59,215 nt of DNA from Halomonadaceae bacterium T82-2 (lineage in GTDB: Bacteria > Pseudomonadota > Gammaproteobacteria > Pseudomonadales > Halomonadaceae): contig LSBP01000020.1 in NCBI GenBank assembly GCA_001577635.1, positions 1 to 59,215 on the forward strand, in the 5' to 3' direction. Both the position numbers and the translations under genes were made by a program. Positions 36,599 to 45,187 of the stretch are shown here, in pieces (position 1 is the first letter of the stretch; every line of letters begins with the position of its first letter). Under the pieces are notes generated by a model that saw only the letters and a program-made list of their open reading frames with translations, did not search any database and was not told the origin of the DNA.

Positions 36599-36772
36599 AT
36601 GAAGGTACTCAATCGCCTTTTCTCCATGCTGGCCGCCGTGGTCGTCTCCGCCATGCTGCCGTTCACCGTCGTCACCGAAAGCGAGGCGAACGCGTTTCAG
36701 GATGTCCACGGCACGTCCGGCGTGACCACCAGCATCGCCGGCAAGGAAAGCGACGGCGGCGAGGCCCGCTGA
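36599..36772 (+). CDS. Short secreted or membrane peptide, unknown function (57 residues)
   Basis: The ATG at 36599 follows a strong ribosome site (GAAGGAGGGTGTC). The peptide begins MKVLNRLFSMLAAVVVSAML and has a hydrophobic core (about 8-25), then a polar, Gly/Ser/Thr-rich tail ending in ESDGGEAR. This is a signal-peptide layout with possible cleavage after about residue 30, leaving a ~27-residue product; it could also stay as a single-span membrane peptide. I do not recognise the family. The leader has two hairpins. It converges with the chaC gene 15 bases away. Confidence 0.6.
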   Translation: MKVLNRLFSMLAAVVVSAMLPFTVVTESEANAFQDVHGTSGVTTSIAGKESDGGEAR

Positions 36773-36787
36773 ATCCCGACCTGATCC

Positions 36788-37381
36788 TCAGGCCCCGTCG
36801 GCCCGCCCCGGCCGGTCACGCAGCAGGGCGAGCAGTTCGCGCTCCAGCGTGAAGACGTGGGGGTCGTCGACACCCAGCTCGCGCAGTGCCTCGGCCAGCT
36901 TCAGGAGATAGTCCCGGTTGGCGCCGCTGGGTCCGTGCGACGCGGCGATCCGCCGCGCGATCTCGGACTCGGGCGCCGGGCCGGCAAAGGCCGCGTTGTC
37001 CTCGCCGGCGATATACACCACGCCGGTGTCCTGCCCGCCATCCGCGAACGTCAATTCCGTGATCACGCGCAGATAGCCATTCTTCTCGCGCACGTCCAGC
37101 GGCGCGAACACGTCCGGCGTGATGCGGTAGGCCATGCCGTGGCAGACGGCGCCTGCCTCGGCGACCAGGGTCGCCACCCGACCCGGCGCCTCGGGCGTGC
37201 CGCGATGATCGTGCGATGCCTGCCAGAAGCGTCGCGTCCAGCCGCGAATCGACGCCGGGCGCCGCTCCCGGTAGGGAAACCCCGCCTTCCAGATCAACGA
37301 CCCGTAGCCGAACAGCCACACCGAGTCGTGCTGGTCGAAGTGGGTCATGCGGCGATTGAGCGCGGTGGTGTCGAGGGTCAT
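36788..37381 (-). CDS. chaC: ChaC-type gamma-glutamylcyclotransferase
   Basis: The 197-residue enzyme has the ChaC signature FGYGSLIWKAGFPY (about 24-37) and the catalytic Glu region DVREKNGYLR (about 105-114). It cleaves glutathione to 5-oxoproline and Cys-Gly in the cytoplasm. Two starts are possible: ATG at 37381 (used here) and at 37348, which begins closer to the fold; the SD is weak for both. It is divergent from the EamA gene. Family length (about 180-230) fits. Confidence 0.88.
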   Translation of the reverse strand: MTLDTTALNRRMTHFDQHDSVWLFGYGSLIWKAGFPYRERRPASIRGWTRRFWQASHDHRGTPEAPGRVATLVAEAGAVCHGMAYRITPDVFAPLDVREKNGYLRVITELTFADGGQDTGVVYIAGEDNAAFAGPAPESEIARRIAASHGPSGANRDYLLKLAEALRELGVDDPHVFTLERELLALLRDRPGRADGA

Positions 37382-37565
37382 CGGCCTGGCATCTCCGGTG
37401 GTTCGAGGGATAGGACGGGGTGTCGTTTTACCAACTCCTGGCAGCGCTTGCACCATCGCGGTGCGTAGCCCGTTCGGCTATGCTCGAAGGCCGGCCGAAC
37501 GGCCGGTCCGTTTCCTGTCGATGGCCGCGACGCACTCGCGGCCATCGCTCGTCGTGGAGGTCGAG

Positions 37566-38444
37566 ATGTCATCGTCGCTGCTGGGTATCCTGATCATGTG
37601 TGCCGGCGTCTTCTGTCTGGCGCTGGGTGACGCGGTGTCCAAGTGGCTGGGCGGCACCTACGATCCGATTCAGATCATCTTCTTCCGCACCCTGATCTCG
37701 CTGCCGTTGATTGGCCTGCTGGCGTGGTGGCGTGGTGGCTGGCCGGCGCTCAAGACGCGCCGGCCGGGCGTGCACCTGCTGCGTGGGCTGATCTTCACCG
37801 GCACCATGTTCTGCTTCGTCACCGGGCTGACCCTGCTGCCGCTGGCCGAGACTACGGCGATCGCTTTCGCCGCGCCGCTGTTCGTCACCCTGCTTTCCGG
37901 GCCGCTGCTTCATGAGCGGGTCGAGCGCCTGCCGGCGCTGGCGTCGCTGGTGGGGTTTCTCGGCGTGCTGATCGTGGTGCGCCCCGGCGCGGCCGGCTTC
38001 CAGTGGGGCGCGCTGATCGTCATCGGGGCGGCAATCTGCTATGCGCTGATGATGATTACCGCGCGGCGCTACGGCGGCAAGGAGCGCCTGTGGGCGATGG
38101 TCTTCTACGCCACCCTGGTGCCGCTGGTGGTCAGCGCCCTGCTGCTGCCGAGCGTGTGGCGCACCCCGCAGGGCATCCACTGGCTGGGGTTCATCTGCTC
38201 GGGGGTGCTGGGCATGGGCGCGGTGTCGTTCATCACCCTGGCCTTTCGCTACGCGCCCGCCGCGCTGGCCGCACCCTTCGACTACACGGCGATGGTCTGG
38301 GCGGTACTGCTGGGCTGGTGGCTGTGGGGCGAGGTACCGGATGTTTGGGTCTTCGTCGGCGCCGGGGTGATCATCGCCAGCGGCCTGGCCATCGCCCTTC
38401 ACGAGCGGCGGGTGGCGATCAAGGCCCGGCCCAGCAGTACCTGA
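37566..38444 (+). CDS. EamA/DMT superfamily transporter
   Basis: The 292-residue protein has ten membrane helices in two EamA repeats (about 8-140 and 150-285). The first repeat includes GDAVSKWLGG and FFRTLISLPLIGLLA, and the second ends GEVPDVWVFVGAGVIIASGL. DMT members export amino acids, nucleosides or drugs; this one resembles the RhaT/YdcZ-like exporters in general layout only. GGAGG lies just upstream of the ATG. The substrate is not known. The DsrE-like gene converges 16 bases away. Confidence 0.9.
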   Translation: MSSSLLGILIMCAGVFCLALGDAVSKWLGGTYDPIQIIFFRTLISLPLIGLLAWWRGGWPALKTRRPGVHLLRGLIFTGTMFCFVTGLTLLPLAETTAIAFAAPLFVTLLSGPLLHERVERLPALASLVGFLGVLIVVRPGAAGFQWGALIVIGAAICYALMMITARRYGGKERLWAMVFYATLVPLVVSALLLPSVWRTPQGIHWLGFICSGVLGMGAVSFITLAFRYAPAALAAPFDYTAMVWAVLLGWWLWGEVPDVWVFVGAGVIIASGLAIALHERRVAIKARPSST

Positions 38445-38460
38445 CGGCCCGGGCGGCGGG

Positions 38461-38763
38461 TCAGGCGCGAATGTAGGCCCAACCGTCGGCCTGCAGTTCG
38501 GCCAGGGTGACCACGGCAGCCTCGACCTCCTCGAGCCCGGCGGGCTTGTCGAGCCCCTGGGCATTCAGGGTGTTGCGGCACAGGCGCAGCCAGCCGTCGC
38601 TGTCCGGGTCGGGCTCGGCCAGGGCGGCGGCCACGGCGCCGCCGTTGGCGATGATCAGCACCTCGGCACCGGGGCGCGACTTGATCAGGTTGCGGGCGTT
38701 GCGCCGCGCCCGGGCCAGGCCGTCGGCGGTGGGGGCGTGGAGCAGGACACGAAGCGTACTCAT
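38461..38763 (-). CDS. DsrE/DsrF-like small sulfur-relay-type protein
   Basis: The 100-residue protein matches the DsrE/DsrF-like fold: strand [11 protein letters not shown], helix with ARRNARNLIKS, strand AEVLIIANGGAV (about 33-45), a segment LRLCRNTLNAQGLD (about 59-72, the single Cys61 in the usual sulfur-carrier position) and a C-terminal LQADGWAYIRA. Proteins of this type pass sulfur as persulfide or act in small oligomers. Its ATG overlaps the stop of the ABC ATPase gene by four bases (ATGA), so it is the last gene of the SsuABC/TauABC-like operon. This link to a transporter for sulfonate- or nitrate-type compounds suggests handling of released sulfur, which is inference. Confidence 0.75.
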   Translation of the reverse strand: MSTLRVLLHAPTADGLARARRNARNLIKSRPGAEVLIIANGGAVAAALAEPDPDSDGWLRLCRNTLNAQGLDKPAGLEEVEAAVVTLAELQADGWAYIRA

Positions 38764-39560
38764 GACGGGGTTTCCTCGTGGGTGGCGGCAACGCCGATAT
38801 GCTGTTCCAGGCGCTGCACGTATTCACGGAAGCCGGCCTGCCCGCGACGCTGGTCGAGCGGCAGGTCGACGGTGACGATGTCGCGGACGCCGGCCGGGGC
38901 GTGCTCGTCGGGCTTGGCCAGGACCACGACGCGGTCGGCGAGCAGCACTGCTTCCTCGATATCGTGGGTGACGAAGACGATCGCCGCGTCGCTGCGCCGG
39001 CGCAGCTCGGCGAGCTCGCCCTGCAGGCGCTGGCGGGTCAGGGCGTCGAGCGCCGAGAACGGCTCGTCCATGAACAGCACCCGCGGCTTCACCGCCAGCG
39101 CCCGGGCGATGCCCACGCGCTGCTGCTGGCCGCCGGAGAGGGTGCGCGGCCAGCGCTCGGCCAGCGGGGCCAGGCCCACCAGCTCCAGCGGCGCCATGGC
39201 CCGGGCGCGGCGTTCGGCCCGCGACAGGCCGAGCCCCTCGAGGCCCAGTTCGACGTTGGCGCGCACCCGCCGCCAGGGGAACAGCCGCGGCGCCTGGAAG
39301 ACCATCGACCAGGCGCGGCTCGCCGGCTCGCCGGCGGCGGAGAGGTGCACCTCGCCGTGCTGCGGCGTGAGCAGGCCGGCCAGGGCGCGCAGCAGGGTCG
39401 ACTTGCCGACGCCCGAGGCGCCGACCACGGCGACGAACTCGCGCGGGGCCACGTCCAGGTCGACGCCGTCGAGCACCACGTCGCCGGCGAAGCCCAGGCG
39501 CACGCCGCGCGCCGAGAGCACCGCGTCGGCGGCGGGGCTCGGGGATGTCAGTTCTGCCAC
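38760..39560 (-). CDS. ABC transporter ATP-binding protein (SsuB/TauB/NrtD-like)
   Basis: The 266-residue ATPase has Walker [10 protein letters not shown] (about 48-56), signature [15 protein letters not shown] and Walker [13 protein letters not shown], typical of the NitT/TauT group. The start codon is GTG at 39560 with GGAGG upstream; it overlaps the permease stop by 13 bases, so both are translated together. It energises import through the permease at 39548-40309. No regulatory C-terminal extension is present. Confidence 0.92.
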   Translation of the reverse strand: MAELTSPSPAADAVLSARGVRLGFAGDVVLDGVDLDVAPREFVAVVGASGVGKSTLLRALAGLLTPQHGEVHLSAAGEPASRAWSMVFQAPRLFPWRRVRANVELGLEGLGLSRAERRARAMAPLELVGLAPLAERWPRTLSGGQQQRVGIARALAVKPRVLFMDEPFSALDALTRQRLQGELAELRRRSDAAIVFVTHDIEEAVLLADRVVVLAKPDEHAPAGVRDIVTVDLPLDQRRGQAGFREYVQRLEQHIGVAATHEETPS

Positions 39561-40309
39561 CGCAGGGCCCTCCGCTGGATGCTCATGAACAGGAAATCGA
39601 ACAGCGCATAGAGCGCGGCGATGGTCAGCATGTAGACCACCACCACGTCGGTGGCGAGCAGCCCCGAGGCCTCCATCATGCGCTGGCCGATGCCGGGGAT
39701 GCCGAACAGCTCGGCGGCGACCACCGTCATCCAGCCCTGGCCGAGCCCGGCGCGCAGCCCGCCGAGGATGCCCGGTGCTGCCGCCGGCAGGCTGATCTTG
39801 GCCAGCCGCGCGGTGAAGCGGCCCTGGCCGAAGGCCTGGGCGACCTCGTAGTAGCCGTCGTCGACGGCACGCACCGCACTGTAGCTGGTGAAGTAATTGA
39901 TCCAGAACACGCCGATGCTGATGATGAACGCCGCGGCGGTCTCGGTGACGCCGAACCAGATGATCGCGAAGGGGATCCAGGCCAGCGGCGGGATCGGGCG
40001 CAGCAGCCGCGCCAGCCAGCTCTGGGCGGCGTCGAAGGTGGGCACCAGCGCCGCGGCGACCCCCACCGCGATGCCCAGTACCGAGCCGATCGCCAGCCCC
40101 ACGCTGTAGTGCGACAGGCTCGCCAGCACCACCTCGAGCCAGATGCCGTCGTGGATCTCGGCCCACAGCACGGCGGGGATCGACGACGGCAGCGGGACCA
40201 GGTTGCCCGGCAGCCAGCCCAGCCGCAGGGCGAGTTCCCACAGCGCCACCAGGCCGATGAGGCTGGCGGCGCTGATCAGGGTGCGTCGGTGGCGCGCCAG
40301 GCGCTTCAT
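39548..40309 (-). CDS. ABC transporter permease (SsuC/TauC-like)
   Basis: The 253-residue protein has about six membrane helices and the EAA-like loop motif [20 protein letters not shown] followed by [20 protein letters not shown] (about 165-210), which contacts the ATPase. It belongs to the nitrate/sulfonate/taurine permeases. Its start overlaps the stop of the binding protein gene by four bases (ATGA), and its end overlaps the ATPase gene. The transported compound is probably a sulfonate, taurine, nitrate or bicarbonate-type anion; the sequence alone does not decide. Confidence 0.9.
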   Translation of the reverse strand: MKRLARHRRTLISAASLIGLVALWELALRLGWLPGNLVPLPSSIPAVLWAEIHDGIWLEVVLASLSHYSVGLAIGSVLGIAVGVAAALVPTFDAAQSWLARLLRPIPPLAWIPFAIIWFGVTETAAAFIISIGVFWINYFTSYSAVRAVDDGYYEVAQAFGQGRFTARLAKISLPAAAPGILGGLRAGLGQGWMTVVAAELFGIPGIGQRMMEASGLLATDVVVVYMLTIAALYALFDFLFMSIQRRALRWQN

Positions 40310-41343
40310 GGCGTCTCGCTCTCCCCGGCCCCGGCCGTCACGGCGTCATAGATCGAGGTGTCGAACAGCGCGTCGACGTCCACCGGCTTCTTCAGGGTGC
40401 CGATGCGCTTCTGGAAGTCGGCCATGGTGCGGGTGGCGTCGACGATGGCGTGCGGGTCGGCCAGGTAGTTGGACGACGGCGAGGCCAGCGCGGTCTTGAC
40501 GGTGTCCTCGCTGATCAGCCGCTTGCCGACGAAGTCGCGCACATAGGGCGCGGCCTGTTCCGGGTGCTGCTGGAGCAGCTTGGTGGCGCGCACGTGCAGG
40601 GCGACCAGCTTCTTGATCGCCTCGGGGTGGTCCTTCATCGCCGCTTCGCGCACCGCCAGCACCGCGCCGGGCTGGTTGGGCAGCATGTCGCTGCCGCGGG
40701 CCACCACCCGGGCATCCGGGTCGCGGCCCTGGACGACGCTCAAGATCGGCTCGAGGGTCGAGGCGGCATCCACCGCGCCGGCGAGCAGCGACTGCTGGAC
40801 CCGCGAGGCGCCCATGGTGACGATGTCGACCGCGTCGGGATCGACGCCGACCTGTTCCTGCAGCCAGTAGCGCAGCACGGTGTAGGGCACCGAGCCGCTG
40901 GGGAAGGTGGCGATCTTGGGCTTGCGGTCGTGCTCCTCGGTGAAGCGGGCGATGGCGGTCGCCGCGTCGTTGCCGTCGAAGGCGTCGGCGAAGTCGCCGC
41001 GGGCGATCAGGCCGATCTGCTCCTGGATGCTGGACGCCACCACCTTGAGCGGCACGCCGTTGGCACGCGCGACCATCGCCGGACCGATGCCGAAATTCAT
41101 CACGTCGAGCTTGCCCGAGGCCAGCGCCTGGACCATCGCCGGGCCGCTGGAGAAGCGCGTCAGCTTGAGGTCGAGCCCGGCCTCGTCGGTCCAGCCGGCG
41201 CCCTCCATCACGAACAGCTGGGCCACCGGCAGGATCGGCATGTAGCCGACCTCGAGGGTGGTCCTGTCATCCTGGGCGAGGGCGGCACTCGGCAGCAGGG
41301 CGGTCAGCGCGAGCGCGCCGACCCACTGGAACAGTCGTCGCAT
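40306..41343 (-). CDS. NitT/TauT-family periplasmic substrate-binding protein
   Basis: The 345-residue protein has a Sec signal peptide (about 1-23, ALAQDD) and the family's fold: VGYMPILPVAQLFVMEGAGW (about 33-52), TRFSSGPAMVQALASGKLDV (about 62-81) and a second lobe with FPSGSVPYTVLRYWL (about 148-162). No lipobox is seen. It is first in the operon. The promoter is probably TATAGT on the minus strand (41378-41383) with a palindrome GGAATAACCATATTCC at 41426-41441 about 62 bases before the start point. The site position suits activation by a LysR-type regulator such as CysB or Cbl. Confidence 0.9.
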   Translation of the reverse strand: MRRLFQWVGALALTALLPSAALAQDDRTTLEVGYMPILPVAQLFVMEGAGWTDEAGLDLKLTRFSSGPAMVQALASGKLDVMNFGIGPAMVARANGVPLKVVASSIQEQIGLIARGDFADAFDGNDAATAIARFTEEHDRKPKIATFPSGSVPYTVLRYWLQEQVGVDPDAVDIVTMGASRVQQSLLAGAVDAASTLEPILSVVQGRDPDARVVARGSDMLPNQPGAVLAVREAAMKDHPEAIKKLVALHVRATKLLQQHPEQAAPYVRDFVGKRLISEDTVKTALASPSSNYLADPHAIVDATRTMADFQKRIGTLKKPVDVDALFDTSIYDAVTAGAGESETP

Positions 41344-41425
41344 GGGGGATCTCCGGGCGGTTGTTGTCAGGCCCGAAACTATAGCGACTCGCCGCCCGCG
41401 AAGAAATTTCTGCCTCTATGATCTT

Positions 41426-41441
41426 GGAATAACCATATTCC
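41426..41441. promoter_or_regulatory. Inverted repeat GGAATA-ACCA-TATTCC upstream of the ABC importer operon
   Basis: The perfect palindrome stands about 62 bases upstream of the inferred transcription start on the minus strand (-10 TATAGT at 41378-41383). A/T-rich symmetric sites at this distance are typical for LysR-family activators of sulfur assimilation genes. The identity of the factor is not shown. Confidence 0.5.
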
Positions 41442-41481
41442 TCGTTGTCGGGGTGAGCCTGATGACCGCCGTCGTGGCCGG

Positions 41482-43359
41482 TTAGGTCCCGTCGCGTTCG
41501 CTGTCGTCGGGCTCTGGCGCGGGTGTTTCCGCGGCGTCCTGCTTTCCGCTCGCCAGGGCCTCGATGCGATCGCGGTACTGGCGATAGGTGTCGCTGTCGG
41601 ACGCGGTCCCGTTCAGGTTGTGAAACAGGTCGGTCAGGCGGGTGAAGGTCGCGCGGATGGCTGCCTTGTCGGCGAAGGGGCCGCGCATCGCCACCACGTG
41701 GTCGAGCAGCTCGAGCATCGCCTTCTGACGCGCCAGCGGCGTCGAGACATCGACCGGGTCGAAGGCATCCTGCTGCAGGTAGACGCGATCGACCAGCGCC
41801 GCCTGCTGGTGAGTCAGGAAGTCCGCGTCGCTGATGCCCTCCTCGCCGGTGACCTGCATCATCCGCTGGATGTCGTCGCCGTCGCGCAGCAGTTGCTGCA
41901 GGCGCTCGACGCGGCGGCGCCAGTCGTTGCCCATCTCGCGGCGGAACCAGGGGTCGAGCTGATCCCGGTAGCGCGACCAGGAGATCAGCGGGTCGACCGC
42001 CGGGTAGAAGCGCCGGTAGGCGCGGTCGTAGCTCAGCCCCAGGAAGGTCTTGACGGTGTTGAGGGTGCCCTGGGTGACCGGCTCCTCGAAGTTGCCCCCG
42101 GCCGGCGAGACGGTGCCGATCAGCGTCAGGCTGCCGGTGTCGCCGGCCGGCGTCTGGACCACCCCGGCGCGCTCGTAGAGCTGGCGGATCGACGACTCCA
42201 GGTAGGCGGGGAAGGCCTCCTCGCCGGGGATCTCCTCGAGGCGCCCCGAGGTCTCGCGCATCGCCTGCGCCCAGCGCGAGGTGGAGTCGGCGATCAGCAG
42301 CACGTCGTAGCCCATCTGACGGTAGTACTCGCCGAGGGTGATGCCGGTGTGGATCGATGCCTCGCGGGCGGCCACCGGCATCGACGAGGTGTTGCAGATG
42401 ATGATCGTGCGGTCCATCAGGGTGCCGCCGGTGCGCGGGTCGGCGAGCTGGGGGAACTCGTTGATGGTCTCGACCACCTCGCCGGCCCGCTCGCCGCAGG
42501 CGACGACGATCACGATGTCGACGTCGGAGTAGCGCGAGATCAGGTTCTGCAGCACCGTCTTGCCGGCGCCGAACGGCCCGGGGATGCAGGCGGTGCCGCC
42601 CTTGGCGATCGGGAAGAAGGTGTCGATCAGGCGCAGGGAGGTGGTCAGCGGGGTGTCCGGGTAGGCGCGCTGCGTGCGGCCATCGGCCTGCAGGGTCGCG
42701 GTCAGCGGTCGGCGCACCGGCCAGCGCTGGGCCAGCGTCACCGGGTGCTCCTTGCCGTTGTCGTCGCGCAGCCGGGCGATCACCGCGTCGAGGGTGACGC
42801 TGCCGGCCTGGACCCAGGATACCGTGAAGCGCCCCGCCCAGCCGAAGGGCACGAAGATACGGTGGGCGAAGCGCCCTTCCTGAACGCTGCCCAGCACGTC
42901 GCCGGCGACCACCCGGTCGCCGCTGCGTACCGTCGCCTCGAACGACCAGCGCTGCTGGCGGTCCAGCGCCGGCACGTCGAGACCGCGCTGCAGGAAGCGT
43001 CCGCCGATCGCCTCGAGCCGCGGCAGCGGGTTCTGCAGGCCGTCGTAGACCTGACCGAGCAGCCCCGGGCCGAGCGTCACCGCCAGCTGCTCGCCGCTCT
43101 GGATTACCGGGTCGCCGATGCCGACCCCGGCGGTGTCCTCGTAGACCTGGGCGTCGGCCTCGGCGCCACGCACCCGCAGCACCTCGGCCTCGAGGTGGGT
43201 TCGCTCCATGCCCGGGTCGGGCGGCAGGCAGAGATGGACCACCTCGTTCTTGACCCAGCGGCCGGCGTCGGGATCGTCGAGCCGCAGGGTGACCACGTCG
43301 TCGTTGATGGCGATCACGTGGGCGGTGGCGTCCGGGGTGTCGGGAACGGTGGCGGTCAT
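41482..43359 (-). CDS. ntpA: V/A-type ATPase catalytic subunit A
   Basis: The 625-residue subunit has the family's N-terminal beta-barrel, the nonhomologous insert region (about 120-200) and the catalytic domain with Walker A GPFGAGKT (261-268), GERAGEVVE and the Walker B region [16 protein letters not shown]. It is the catalytic A subunit of the V1/A1 motor. The ATG at 43359 overlaps the stop of the DUF2764 gene by four bases. It is the last gene of the operon here, whereas it is usually followed by B. The C-terminal ~20 residues are Asp/Glu/Pro-rich. The gene ends 139 bases from the start of the ABC-importer operon. Confidence 0.95.
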   Translation of the reverse strand: MTATVPDTPDATAHVIAINDDVVTLRLDDPDAGRWVKNEVVHLCLPPDPGMERTHLEAEVLRVRGAEADAQVYEDTAGVGIGDPVIQSGEQLAVTLGPGLLGQVYDGLQNPLPRLEAIGGRFLQRGLDVPALDRQQRWSFEATVRSGDRVVAGDVLGSVQEGRFAHRIFVPFGWAGRFTVSWVQAGSVTLDAVIARLRDDNGKEHPVTLAQRWPVRRPLTATLQADGRTQRAYPDTPLTTSLRLIDTFFPIAKGGTACIPGPFGAGKTVLQNLISRYSDVDIVIVVACGERAGEVVETINEFPQLADPRTGGTLMDRTIIICNTSSMPVAAREASIHTGITLGEYYRQMGYDVLLIADSTSRWAQAMRETSGRLEEIPGEEAFPAYLESSIRQLYERAGVVQTPAGDTGSLTLIGTVSPAGGNFEEPVTQGTLNTVKTFLGLSYDRAYRRFYPAVDPLISWSRYRDQLDPWFRREMGNDWRRRVERLQQLLRDGDDIQRMMQVTGEEGISDADFLTHQQAALVDRVYLQQDAFDPVDVSTPLARQKAMLELLDHVVAMRGPFADKAAIRATFTRLTDLFHNLNGTASDSDTYRQYRDRIEALASGKQDAAETPAPEPDDSERDGT

Positions 43360-44042
43360 GAGTCGGCCTCGAGGGATGCGTCCAGATCGGGGATGGCGTC
43401 GAGCAGCGCCCGGAAGCGTTCGCCGGCCCGGCGTTCGTCGCGCTGGCAGCCGCGCTCGACCAGCGACCAGCGCAACAGGTAGTGGACCACCGCCGCGAGC
43501 CCGTAGGGCGGCTCGGGGCGCCGGCGGTCGAGATACTGCCAGGCCAGCTCCAGAAGGGCCTGCTCGGTCGCCGCGGCGTCGCCGGCCTGGATCAGCGGCG
43601 CCAGGGTCTCCAGCCAGGGGTGCTGGTGGGCCAGGGCGAAGGTCGGGTGCGTCCAGTGCTCGCGCAGCGCACGGCCCACCCGCGGCGCCTCGCCGAGCAC
43701 GCCGGGGTCGGCCTGGCCGTCGCGACGGGCGCGCAGGGCGGCGGTGAGCACCTTCAGGCTCAGCCACCAGTGCAGCCACTCGCGCAGCGGCGGCGAGTCG
43801 AGCTCGGCGAGCAGCCGGGCGGCGTCGCACAGCAGCGCGGCGGCGTCCGGCGGCGGGTCGGCCCGCGGCGGCCGGATTAGCGCCTCGATGCGCGCGATCC
43901 GAGCCCGGTCGCCGGGCGTGAGCATGGCCAGGCGCTGCTCGAGGCGGACCCGCGAGATCGGCGGGCGCTCCCAGTGGAAGGGGCGGCGCAGCGCCGGCAG
44001 GGCGCACAGCAGGGTGACGTAGCGGTAGGCGTCGTCGGCCAC
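43356..44042 (-). CDS. DUF2764 protein, subunit C-like component of the V/A-type ATPase
   Basis: The 228-residue soluble protein opens with DAYRYVTLLCALPALRRPFH, which resembles the Y-x-Y-hydrophobic-x-x-x-LP-x-L start of DUF2764. DUF2764 genes occur between subunits E and A in V/A-ATPase operons of chlamydiae, spirochaetes and Bacteroidetes, where it takes the place of subunit C or another central-stalk protein. The rest is helical, with W, R and L-rich segments. It starts 13 bases after the E gene stop and ends overlapping the A start (ATGA). Position between E and A supports the assignment. No transmembrane helix is evident. Confidence 0.7.
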   Translation of the reverse strand: MADDAYRYVTLLCALPALRRPFHWERPPISRVRLEQRLAMLTPGDRARIARIEALIRPPRADPPPDAAALLCDAARLLAELDSPPLREWLHWWLSLKVLTAALRARRDGQADPGVLGEAPRVGRALREHWTHPTFALAHQHPWLETLAPLIQAGDAAATEQALLELAWQYLDRRRPEPPYGLAAVVHYLLRWSLVERGCQRDERRAGERFRALLDAIPDLDASLEADS

Positions 44043-44055
44043 GGCAGGCTCCCGG

Positions 44056-44730
44056 TCAGGCGATCACGCCCTCGAGCAGCGCCCGGAAGCGCGGCTGGAG
44101 GTGGCGCAGCAGCAGCCCGGCGATCGCCCGGTCGCTGAGATCGACATGGATGTGGCCGTCGTCGAGCACGAAGCGCACCCCGGCCTCGACGGCGTCGTCG
44201 CCCTTGAGAACGATGCCGCGCTCGAGCATCGCCCGGGCGACGCGGGCGAGCAGCGCCGGCAGGGCGCCCTCGTGCAGGGCCTCGGGGTTCTCGCGCAGCT
44301 CGTCGATGCCCACCACCCGCGAGGGCAGCAGTGCCTCCCCGCGGGCGTCCTCGGGCAGCGGCGCGCGGCGTGCCGCCTCCTGGATCAGCCGGGCGAGCAG
44401 CTCCGGGTCGTCGAGGGTGTCGTGGATCAGCGTCTCCAGCTCGCCGGCGAACTGCTGGCTGAAGGTGTCGCGAGCGGTCAGGCACAGGTCGCGATAGGCC
44501 AGGGTCAGGGCCTGGCGGCCGGCCTCGCGCAGCCGCTCGGCCTCTTCCTCGGCCTCGCGGGTCAGTCGCGCGGCCTCCTCGCGGGCCTGGTCGACCAGCC
44601 AGGCGGCGCGCTGCTCGGCCTCCTCGACCAGCCGGGTGGCCTCCTGCTGGCCGGCCTCGACGCCCTGCTCGCGCAGCGTGTCGAGCAGTGCCTGGATGCC
44701 GTGGCTGTCGGGCTGTGACGGTGTGCTCAT
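44056..44730 (-). CDS. ntpE: V/A-type ATPase subunit E (peripheral stalk)
   Basis: The 224-residue protein has a long N-terminal coiled coil of charged residues (about 20-90, with repeated A/E/R patterns such as REAEEEAERLREAGRQAL) and a C-terminal globular domain (about 115-224) ending with RAIAGLLLRHLQPRFRALLE. This is the NtpE/VatE layout of the peripheral stalk that holds the A/B head to the membrane part. No separate subunit G gene is seen; in this ATPase type the E protein may pair with itself or another protein. It starts 10 bases after the K gene stop. Confidence 0.85.
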   Translation of the reverse strand: MSTPSQPDSHGIQALLDTLREQGVEAGQQEATRLVEEAEQRAAWLVDQAREEAARLTREAEEEAERLREAGRQALTLAYRDLCLTARDTFSQQFAGELETLIHDTLDDPELLARLIQEAARRAPLPEDARGEALLPSRVVGIDELRENPEALHEGALPALLARVARAMLERGIVLKGDDAVEAGVRFVLDDGHIHVDLSDRAIAGLLLRHLQPRFRALLEGVIA

Positions 44731-44740
44731 GACGCGCTCC

Positions 44741-45187
44741 TCACTGCGGCAGGGCGCCGCTCAGCACCAGGGCGAAGACGAAGGTGAACACCGCGAAGCC
44801 CTCGACGATCGCCGCCGGGGCCAGCGACAGGCCGAACACCTCGGGCTTGTTCTTGACGGTGTCGATGGCGCTGACCAGCGAGCGCCCCTGGTAGACGCCG
44901 TTGAACAGCAGCGCCACGCCCGACAGCACCCCGATCGCCGCCAGGCCCGGGGCGTTGGTCAGGGTCACCCCGCGATTGAGCGAGAACATGATGACGATCC
45001 CCAGGATCGCCTGGGTCGAGGGCATCGCCGCCAGGCCGATGTACTTGCCGTAGCCGCTCTCGACGTCGAGCATCGCCCCGGCCGCGGCCTGGCCGGCCAG
45101 GGTGCAGCCGATCGAGCTGCCGATGGTGCCCAGCGCCACCGGGGCGTAGATGCCGAGCCAGCCGAGCACGAGTATCACTTGATCCAC
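44741..45187 (-). CDS. ntpK: V/A-type ATPase proteolipid subunit K, Na+-binding signature
   Basis: The 148-residue proteolipid has four membrane helices, i.e. the duplicated c-ring subunit. The residues aligned with the Na+ ligands of E. hirae NtpK (T64, Q65, Q110, E139) are T58, Q59 (MPSTQAILG), Q100 (GVYQGR) and E129 (AAIVEGF). The pattern suggests transport of Na+ rather than H+. Tyr68 of the E. hirae protein is not kept. The start is GTG at 45187, with AAGGAGG upstream; it overlaps the end of the subunit I gene by 13 bases. As in E. hirae, only the second hairpin carries the acidic residue. Confidence 0.9.
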   Translation of the reverse strand: MDQVILVLGWLGIYAPVALGTIGSSIGCTLAGQAAAGAMLDVESGYGKYIGLAAMPSTQAILGIVIMFSLNRGVTLTNAPGLAAIGVLSGVALLFNGVYQGRSLVSAIDTVKNKPEVFGLSLAPAAIVEGFAVFTFVFALVLSGALPQ

